Positions 7,252 to 14,700 of a stretch of 64,000 nt of DNA are shown piece after piece. The number at the start of each line of letters is the position of its first letter. Position 1 is the stretch's first letter. Origin of the DNA: Planctomycetota bacterium (GTDB taxonomy: Bacteria > Planctomycetota > J058 > JAJDCQ01); the NCBI GenBank assembly GCA_029260755.1, contig JAJDCQ010000078.1:1-64000 (forward strand), read 5' to 3'. The translations under genes and the position numbers were made by a program. The notes beneath the pieces were generated by a model, which saw only the letters and a list, made by a program, of their open reading frames with translations, was not told where the DNA came from and ran no database searches.

Positions 7252-8742
7252 ATGGCGCCGAAGAAGAAGAGACTGTTCATCGAGGGGCTCGAGTACCGCA
7301 GGAGCACCACGACCCTGTTCGCATCCACCCTCGCCGTCGGCGAGGAGGGACGCGCTGCCGCCGGCGCGGACGGCGACGGCGGGGGCGGTGGTGCGGCCGC
7401 GGCCGACGCCGCCCGCCGGCGCGCGACGACGCTCGCCGTCGGCGAGGAAGGGCGCGCCCGGGACCCGGACTCGGTCACCCTCGCGATCCCCGAGAGCGGA
7501 CGGAATCCCGGCCGCCTCACGACCCTCGCCGTCGGCGAGGAAGGACGCGGATGGGATCCGGGCTCGGTGACCCTCGCGATCCCCGAAAGCGGACGCAATC
7601 CCGATCGCCTCACGACGCTCGCCGTCGGCGAGGAGGGGCGCGGATGGGATCCGGGCCGCGTCACGCTCGCGATTCCCGAGGGCGGACGCCCCGATGAGCC
7701 GCCGATCGTGACCCTCGCGATCCCCGAGGGCGGACGACCCGACGAGCCGCCGATCACCACGATGGCCGTCGGCGAGGAAGGCCGCGGTCCGGGCGACCCG
7801 CCGCCGGCGGTGACGCTTGCGATCCCCGAGGGCGGTCGCCCCGACGAGCCGCCGTTGACGACGCTCGCGATCGGCGAGGAAGGCCGCGGACCGGGCAACC
7901 CGCCGCCGCCGCGCGTGACGCTGGCGATCCCCGAGGGTGGCCGTCCCGACGAGCCGCCGCTGACGACGCTGGCGATCGGCGAGGAGGGGCGCCGCCCCGA
8001 CGACCCGCCGACCGTCACGACCCAGGCCGTCGGGGAGGAGGGGCGCAATCCCGACGATCCGCCGACGATGACGACCATGGCGGTCGGCGAGGAGGGGCGC
8101 GGGCCCGACGATCCGCCCACCGTGACGACCGAGGCCGTCGGCGAGGAGGGGCGCAACCCCGACGATCCGCCGACGATGACGACCATGGCCGTCGGCGAGG
8201 AGGGACGCGGTCCCGACGATCCGCCCACCGTCACGACTCAGGCCGTCGGCGAGGAGGGACGCAACCCCGACGACCCGCCGACCGTCACGACCGAGGCCGT
8301 CGGCGAGGAGGGACGCTACCCCGACGACCCGCCGACCCTGACGACCCTCGCCGTCGGCGAGGAGGGCCGTCCACCGATCGTGACGACGCGCGCGCTCGGC
8401 GAGGAGGGGCGGCCGCCGGGACCGCCCGATGTGACGACGCTCGCCCTCGGGGAGGAAGGCCGCCCGCCGATGCCATCGACGCGCGCCCTCGGCGAGGAGG
8501 GCCGGCCGCCCGACGTGACGACCCTGGCGCTCGGCGAGGAGGGCCGCCCGCCGATGCCGTCGACGCGCGCCCTCGGCGAGGAGGGCCGGCCGCCCGACCG
8601 CGTGACCACGATGGCCGTCGGCGAGGAGGGACGCAACGGCGCCGGCGCCGGACCCGAGTCGGCCCCGCGCGACGATGACGGCGCGATGGATCAGCTCCGG
8701 CGGCTGCTGGGCAAGGACAAGAAGGGGAAGTCGAAGGACTAG
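7252..8742 (+). CDS. Giant repeat protein: putative graspetide (omega-ester peptide) precursor with 26 core units
   Basis: The protein is 496 aa. The chosen ATG (7252) follows GGAGG by 5 nt; ATG 7213 would add 13 residues. A short leader (MAPKKKRLFIEGLEYRR) precedes 26 tandem units. Twenty units read [T/S]T-x-A-[VIL]-G-E-E-G-R (17 with TT, 3 with ST). Six read V-T-L-A-I-P-E-[S/G]-G-R. Spacers are Pro/Asp-rich (PDDPPT, PDEPP, PPMPS). A 35-residue tail ends in LLGKDKKGKSKD. TTxxxxEE is the core motif of plesiocin-type graspetides, in which an ATP-grasp enzyme joins Thr hydroxyls to Glu carboxylates in hairpin-like double rings. Units that lose the first Thr (to Val) also lose the second Glu (to Ser/Gly), as expected if those two residues form the outer ester. 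An ATP-grasp gene follows 324 bp downstream. There is no signal peptide. The alternative is an unmodified low-complexity protein, but the paired substitutions and neighbour favour a graspetide. Confidence 0.82.
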   Translation: MAPKKKRLFIEGLEYRRSTTTLFASTLAVGEEGRAAAGADGDGGGGGAAAADAARRRATTLAVGEEGRARDPDSVTLAIPESGRNPGRLTTLAVGEEGRGWDPGSVTLAIPESGRNPDRLTTLAVGEEGRGWDPGRVTLAIPEGGRPDEPPIVTLAIPEGGRPDEPPITTMAVGEEGRGPGDPPPAVTLAIPEGGRPDEPPLTTLAIGEEGRGPGNPPPPRVTLAIPEGGRPDEPPLTTLAIGEEGRRPDDPPTVTTQAVGEEGRNPDDPPTMTTMAVGEEGRGPDDPPTVTTEAVGEEGRNPDDPPTMTTMAVGEEGRGPDDPPTVTTQAVGEEGRNPDDPPTVTTEAVGEEGRYPDDPPTLTTLAVGEEGRPPIVTTRALGEEGRPPGPPDVTTLALGEEGRPPMPSTRALGEEGRPPDVTTLALGEEGRPPMPSTRALGEEGRPPDRVTTMAVGEEGRNGAGAGPESAPRDDDGAMDQLRRLLGKDKKGKSKD

Positions 8743-8870
8743 ACTAGCCTCTTCACCCGAGAAGCACGATTCGATCGATCGAGACGCCGGATGCGCGAGC
8801 CTCCGGCGTCCCTTCGTGTACCGACGAACGGCGCCCCCAACCGGTCGCTCGCCGCTTCCGTGACGGGGCA

Positions 8871-9010
8871 ACGATCCACAGATTACACAACACAGATTAC
8901 ACAGATTGCCCCGGGCGGATCCGAGTCGCCGGCGAGCTCGGAGTGCGCCGCGAGGAACGACCGCCGTCGGCAGCTCGTAATCTGTGCAATCTGTGTAATC
9001 TGTGGATCGT
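8871..9010 (-). repeat. Hairpin repeat family A, copy A1
   Basis: A 140-bp element whose ends are complementary: ACGATCCACAGATTACACA at the left against TGTGTAATCTGTGGATCGT at the right. Arms are made of AATCTGTGN units. Read on the minus strand, its loop shares GAGCTGCCGACGGCGGTC with copies A2 and A3. It lies in the 324-bp gap between the precursor and ATP-grasp genes and could form a large transcript hairpin there. Confidence 0.85.
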
Positions 9011-9066
9011 ACATCGTTCGAGCCGAGAGACTCTCGTGCGACGCCAATGCAGTGCCCGGAGGATCC

Positions 9067-10107
9067 ATGACCAAGAAGCGAATCGGCATCATCGGCGCCC
9101 CCGACGAGCAGCACTGCCTGCGCGTGAAGAGCATCGTCGAGGCGAAGGGGGCGACGCCGGTCGTCATCGACACGACCCGCTTTCCGACCGCCGCGAAGAT
9201 GACCTACGCGAACGACGAGTTCGCCTACGAGGGGGAGGACCTCTCGTCGGTCCGCGGCTTCTATGTCCGGAGCGTCTTCTACAGCCTCCCGTTCTTCGAG
9301 ATCCCGCCCGAGGGACCGGCCGCCGCGGCCGATCACGATCCGGCCGCGGCCGACCGCCGGCGGACCGACGAGCCGGCCGGGTCGACCGAGAAGGCGGAGG
9401 CTGCCGCGCGGAGCGGCCGGTCGATGCTCTTCGAGAACTGGTATCTCGACTGGGCGGCCGAGCGCGAGCGGCAGAGCTTCCTCACCTCGTGGGTCCGCTG
9501 CATCCAGGAGGGCGGCGCGGTCGTCGCGAACCCGATCGAGAGCTTCGACCTCCACTACCTCAAGCTGCTCCAGCTCGAGCTCGAGCGGAAGGCCGGGATC
9601 CCGATCCCGCGGACGTGCGCGACGAACGACCCGCAGCGCCTCCTCGCGTTCTGCGAGGAGGTGAAGAACGTGATCTACAAGCCGATCGCCGGCGGCGCGG
9701 AGTGCCAGCGCCTCCTCACCCACGACCTGAAGGACGAGCGCCTCGAGCTGCTCGCGAGCGCCCCGGTCCTCTTCCAGGAGGAGATTCCCGGCGAGAACAT
9801 CCGCGTCTACGTCGTCGGTGACCGCGTCGTCTCCGCGGCGGTGATCGTCGGCGGCGACCTCGACTATCGCGGCCACGAGGAGTCGATCGACCCGATCGAG
9901 CTTCCCGACGACGTCGCGCAGATGGCCGTCGAGGCGACGAAGCTCTGCGGTATGCTCTGGACCGGCGCGGACTTCCGGCGACGCCCCGACGGCTCCTACG
10001 TGCTCCTGGAGTGCAATCCGAGCCCGATGTTCCTCGCCTTCGAGCACTGGACGAAGGACCCGATCGCCGAGACGCTCGTCGACCTGCTCCTCGCCGCCGA
10101 CGACTAG
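9067..10107 (+). CDS. RimK-like ATP-grasp ligase, putative graspetide macrocyclase
   Basis: The protein is 346 aa. ATG 9067 is preceded by GGAGG. An N-terminal Rossmann-like pre-ATP-grasp region (KRIGIIGAPDEQH, residues 4-16) and a variable Ala/Asp-rich insert (82-118) precede the ATP-grasp core. Core motifs are YKPIAGG at 204-210 (ATP-binding Lys), FQEEIPGENIRVYVVG at 236-251, GADF at 300-303 and LLECNPSP at 313-320 (Glu and Asn metal ligands). This order is that of the RimK-like branch, which includes the microviridin and plesiocin cyclases. They activate Glu/Asp side chains as acyl phosphates and join them to Thr/Ser hydroxyls (or Lys). The 26-unit TTxxxxEE protein just upstream is the obvious substrate. 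No transporter, protease or acetyltransferase of a typical cluster is adjacent. A RimK-like peptide or metabolite ligase with another substrate is the main alternative. Confidence 0.85.
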   Translation: MTKKRIGIIGAPDEQHCLRVKSIVEAKGATPVVIDTTRFPTAAKMTYANDEFAYEGEDLSSVRGFYVRSVFYSLPFFEIPPEGPAAAADHDPAAADRRRTDEPAGSTEKAEAAARSGRSMLFENWYLDWAAERERQSFLTSWVRCIQEGGAVVANPIESFDLHYLKLLQLELERKAGIPIPRTCATNDPQRLLAFCEEVKNVIYKPIAGGAECQRLLTHDLKDERLELLASAPVLFQEEIPGENIRVYVVGDRVVSAAVIVGGDLDYRGHEESIDPIELPDDVAQMAVEATKLCGMLWTGADFRRRPDGSYVLLECNPSPMFLAFEHWTKDPIAETLVDLLLAADD

Positions 10108-10153
10108 TCGCTCAAGTCCTTCGCTGACAAGCCTCGGCGGCCCTCGACCCGCC

Positions 10154-10182
10154 TTGCAGGGCCCCCGACGCAGCGATAAAAT
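10154..10182 (+). promoter_or_regulatory. Candidate promoter of the HEAT/TPR gene
   Basis: TTGCAG (10154-10159) and TAAAAT (10177-10182) are separated by 17 bp. The predicted start near 10189 lies just ahead of both candidate start codons (10204 and 10225). It implies that transcription restarts after the ATP-grasp gene. Confidence 0.5.
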
Positions 10183-10224
10183 GGGGCGCTCGGACTCCCC
10201 GTCATGGACGAGGTCATCATCCGG

Positions 10225-11736
10225 ATGCGTACCAGACTCTTCGCCGCCCCGTTCATCCTCGTCGCCGCGATCCTCGCGCCGGTCGCCCCGGCGCGCGCGC
10301 AGTCCCCCAGCCCCGCCCCCGACCGACCCAGCGCGGTCGACCCCGAGCGACTGCAACGGCTGCTCGCCGATCTCGCCGAGTCCGACCACCGCGTCTCGAC
10401 CGGCGCCCGCGACGAGATGATCTCGCTCGGCTCCGAGATCGCGCCGCGGGTGATCGAGCGCATCGCCGAGACCGCGGATGGCCCGCCCCGCGACCGCCTC
10501 GTCGAGGTGCTCGAGGCGATCGTCGAGGGATGGATCCTCGACCTGCAGAAGATCCTCTCGCCCGAGGAGACCCCCGTTCCGGCCGTGGCCGGCCTCGGCG
10601 GCCTCACCGGGCTCGGCGGGACCCTGCCGCGCGGCTCCGGCGACATCGCCGCCGCGGGTGAGGACGCGCGCCACGATCGCGAGGCGGCCGAGGCCGCCCG
10701 CGCGTCGCTCCTCGCCGCCGGCCTCCCGATCGCGCGGTTCCTCGTGGTCGTCCCGCCGCTGCGCGACCGCGAGGTCGCCTTCGAGCTCCGTCGCGTCGGC
10801 GGCGAGATCTACGCGGCCCGCGTCGAGGCGATCACCGAGGCGAACGACGCCGAGCGGACCAGACTCCATCGGCGCGCCGTCGCCCTCGCCGACCTCGGCG
10901 CGCCCGTGATTCGCGGCGGCGTCGCCGACGAGCGGCCGGAGATCGCCGCGTTCTACCAGGCGGTCGCGGCCGAGGCGCTCGAGGCTGCCTTCGCGGGCCT
11001 CACCGGCGACGACCCGCGCGCCCGGACGCGCGCCACCGAGCGGATCTACGTCCTCGGTGAGCTCGCCAAGGAGCGGCTCGAGGAGCTCGCGGCGGGCGAC
11101 GACCCCGACCTGCGCTTCCGCGCCGAGCGGCTGCTGCGTCGGATCCACTTCCGCATCACCGACGACCTCTACGACCGGATCGGCCACACCCTCGAGGGCT
11201 ACGAGGAGCGCGGCTTCCGCGAGCGGCGAACGGCGTGCCTCGAGCTCGAGCGCCTCGGCGGCGAGGAGGCGGTGCCGACGCTCCGTCGGATCGTCAACCT
11301 CGAGACGAGCCGGGCCGTCCGGATCTTCGCGGCCAAGAGCCTGCTCCGGATCGGCGACTGGCTCGGCCGCGACGTCCTCATCCGCGAGGGGCTGCGCGGG
11401 CGCCTCGACCAGGACGCCGAGCTGCTCGTCGCGATCCACATGGACCAGGGGATCAAGTTCCTCCAGATCGGGAAATACGAGCTCGCGATCCGCGAGTTCC
11501 AGAACATCCTCAAGGTCCAGCCGAAGAACGACACGGCCCTCTACAACATGGCGTGCGCCTACTCGCTGTGGGGGAAGATCGAGGAGGCGCTCGACTACCT
11601 CGAGAAGAGCGTCGAGCACGGCTTCGACGACGCCGAGCACATGGAGCGTGATCCGGACCTCGACAACCTTCGGGGCGAGGCCCGGTACCTCGAGATCATC
11701 GAGGATCTCAAGGCGCGCCAGGGCAACGACGAGTGA
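10225..11736 (+). CDS. Secreted HEAT/TPR-repeat protein
   Basis: The protein is 503 aa from ATG 10225, which starts exactly at a signal peptide (MRTRLFAAPFILVAAILAPV, cleavage after ARA-Q). ATG 10204 would add seven residues; neither has a strong ribosome site. The body is helical with HEAT-like units, for example ERLQRLLADLAESDHRVSTG and AVPTLRRIVNLETSRAVRIF. The C-terminus is a TPR pair (GIKFLQIGKYELAIREFQNI, then DTALYNMACAYSLWGKIEEA) ending with the LDYLEKSVEHGF motif common in such proteins. It is probably periplasmic and probably an assembly or scaffold factor; no enzyme motif is seen. Confidence 0.8.
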   Translation: MRTRLFAAPFILVAAILAPVAPARAQSPSPAPDRPSAVDPERLQRLLADLAESDHRVSTGARDEMISLGSEIAPRVIERIAETADGPPRDRLVEVLEAIVEGWILDLQKILSPEETPVPAVAGLGGLTGLGGTLPRGSGDIAAAGEDARHDREAAEAARASLLAAGLPIARFLVVVPPLRDREVAFELRRVGGEIYAARVEAITEANDAERTRLHRRAVALADLGAPVIRGGVADERPEIAAFYQAVAAEALEAAFAGLTGDDPRARTRATERIYVLGELAKERLEELAAGDDPDLRFRAERLLRRIHFRITDDLYDRIGHTLEGYEERGFRERRTACLELERLGGEEAVPTLRRIVNLETSRAVRIFAAKSLLRIGDWLGRDVLIREGLRGRLDQDAELLVAIHMDQGIKFLQIGKYELAIREFQNILKVQPKNDTALYNMACAYSLWGKIEEALDYLEKSVEHGFDDAEHMERDPDLDNLRGEARYLEIIEDLKARQGNDE

Positions 11737-11789
11737 TCCTCCGCTCGCGGGTGGCCCTCGCGAGCCTCCAGAGTTGACACGGAGCCACG

Positions 11790-14700
11790 ATGTCACCGGG
11801 CGCCTACGTCGCACCATCGCTCTCTGGCGGACCTCCCGGGAGACCGGAGAAGGACGGGAAGCGCGTTCGTCCGACCGATCTCGCCGGGATCCTCCGGACC
11901 CTGGGCCTCGGCAAGCGCACCGGCACCCTCAAGGTGAGCGGTGACGAAGGCCAGATCAAGTACCTCTACTTCAAGCGAGGCAGCCTCGAGCTGCTCAAGA
12001 CGCCGCGGGCGAAGACGCTGCTCGGAAAGGCGCTCGTCAAGTGCCGCAAGCTCTCGCCCGAGGAGCTGCGCAAGGCGCTCAACGAGCAGACCAAGAGCCC
12101 CGGCGAGAAGCTCGGCCACGTCGTGCGGCGGCTCGGCCTCGCCGACGCCGAGGATGTCCGCGAGGCGCTCGCGTTCCAGGTCGCGGAGGAGGCGTTCGAC
12201 CTCTTCACCTGGCCGCGGGTCCGCGGAGAGTTCATCCGCGGCGACCCGCCCCTCGACATCTTCGACCCCGACGACCTCGCCGAGCCGGTCAGCATCAATC
12301 CGATGGAGCTCGCCCAGGAGGCGGAGCAGCGGACCGAGCGCTGGGAGGAGATCAGCCAGGTCGTCCCCAGCCTCCACGACGTCTACAGCCCGACGCCCGA
12401 GGCGAAGGAGTACCAGTCCGGCCACCCCGCCGGTCCCGAGAGCGAGGCGCTCAAGCACGCCGACGGCGTCCGCGACGTCACCGAGATGCTCGAGCAGCTC
12501 CCGCTGACCGACAACGACGCGCTCCACGCGATCAGCAAGCTCGTCCAGAAGGGGATCCTCGTCCCCCTCTCCCCGCTCCAGCTCTTCGGCATCGCCGAGG
12601 CGTGCGAGCACGACCGCCAGCTCGCCAAGGCGCTTCGGCTCTACTCGCGCGCCGAGGAGCTCGGCCTCGACCGACCCGACCTCGCCGAGCGGATGGGCCG
12701 CGTCCATCTCGCCCTCGGCGACATCGACCGCGCCGTCGCGCGCTACCTCCAGCACGCCGAGCAGGCGATCGCCGACGAGCGGTTCGACGCGGCCGTCGAC
12801 ACGCTGACCCGGGTGGTCGAGATCGCGCCCGAGCGCGAGGACGTCCGCGAGAGCCTCGTCAAGGCGCTCCTCGCGACGGCCCGCGGCGACGAGGCGGTCG
12901 CCCAGTACGAGAAGCTCGCCGAGTTCTACGCCCAGGGCGACGACCCCGAGAAGCGCCTCCACGCGCTCCAGGAGATCGCCAAGCTCGACCCGAGCCACAT
13001 CGGCGCGCGCGGCGAGATCGCGGCGATCTACATCGGGCGCGGCGAGGTCGGCTTCGCGATCCCCGAGCTCGAGGAGCTCACGGCCGAGTATCTCCAGCGC
13101 GGCGAGCTCGACGAAGCGATCGCCATCATGGAGAAGATCCTCGAGCTCGACCCCGAGTGCCTCAGCGCGAACATGCAGCTCGCGACGACGCTCACCCGGA
13201 TGGGCCGCGTCGCCGAGGCGATCGAGCAGTACCTCACGTTCGCCGCGAGCCTCGCGTCGGGCGGCCGCGTCACCGACCACACGATGGCGACGCTCACCGG
13301 CATCTACGAGAAGATCGTCGAGCTCGACCCCGACCGGACCGAGGCGCGCGAATGGCTCGCCAAGGCCTACATCGAGAAGGACGAGATCGCGAAGGCGATC
13401 AGCCACTACGAGGAGAAGGCGCGGAGCCTCCGCGCGGAACGGAACAGCGAGGAGCTCGCCAAGACGCTGCTCCGGATCCGTGAGCTCGCCCCCGAGCGCA
13501 CCGACACCGCCCGCGAGCTCGCGCGGACCCTCGGCGAGCTCGACCGCCGCGACGAGGCCGCCCGGACGTTCCACGAGATCGCCAAGGCGGCGATCAAGCG
13601 GAAGGAGTACGCCGAGGCGCTCGCGATCTACGAGGAGGTGCTCCTCCAGAACCCGTTCGACCTCGACGCGCACAACGGGATCGCCGACCTGCGGCTCCTC
13701 GAGAAGGAGCACGAGCGGGCGGCCAGGAAGTTCATGTCGATCGGCGAGATGTGCTTCGCCGTCGGGCTCTACGAGCACGCCGAGGTCGCCTTCCGCAAGG
13801 CGCTCGAGCTCGAGCCCGAGCGGGCCGACCTGCGGGTGCGCCTCGCCGACAGCGCCGAGCGCCTCGGCCGCGCAGAGGAGGCCGCGCGCGACCTCGTCCG
13901 GGCGGCGAAGTTCTTCATCAACGACGAGGAGAACTTCGGCCTCGCGAAGAAGGCGCTCCGGCGGGCCCGGAAGCTCAACCCGAGCAACGAGGACGCCCTC
14001 GACCTGATGGACACGCTCCAGCGCCGGCGCCAGACCGGCCGTCACGCCCGCTACGACGAGCCGACGGGTCGGTCGTCGCGTCCGGCCGGGCCGACGGTGC
14101 CGGTCGCGTCGTCGAGCGGCAGCGGCGGCACGGTCGCCCCGACGATCACCGGCGGCGCGCGCGAGCAGAGCGTCCCGACGATCTACAAGCCGAGCGGCAG
14201 CGACGGCGCGAAGGTGATGTCGATCGCCGAGCGTCTCCGTGGCCTGAAGCTCGGGACGCCGAACCGCCCGGGGAGCTTCGCCGAGGGCGGCGAGGCTCAC
14301 AAGAGCGAGGCGGGGCTGTCGGGCCTGGCGAAGCTCCGCGCGATGAAGGAGTCGAACGCGGAGCCCGAGACCTCGAAGGCGACGACCGCGAAGACGATGA
14401 GCGCGCTCGGCAAGCTCCGCGAGCTCTCGAGCGGCGGCCCCAAGGCCGACGAGGGCAGCGTCAGCAAGGCGGGCCTCTCGGACCTGTCGCGCCTCGAGCG
14501 GCTGAAGAACGAGGGCGGCGAAGGCGCGATGAGCAGCCGCGGCCTCTCGAAGGTCGAGGAGCGCGACGGCGACGACTCCGGCAGCCTCTCGACGCGCGGC
14601 CTCTCCCGGGTCGCGGAGCGCGACGGCGCCGACGCCGGCGCGGTCTCGACGCGCGGCCTCTCGGATCTCGACCGCCTCGAGGCGATGGGCGGCGACGACT

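Noticed and set aside
7084..11817. A 1577-codon open frame on the minus strand opposite the graspetide precursor, ATP-grasp and HEAT/TPR genes
   Set aside because: It is rich in Arg, Gly and Asp with shadow-type composition and runs antisense through three well-supported genes and the A1 hairpin. Long antisense frames are expected at this GC content.
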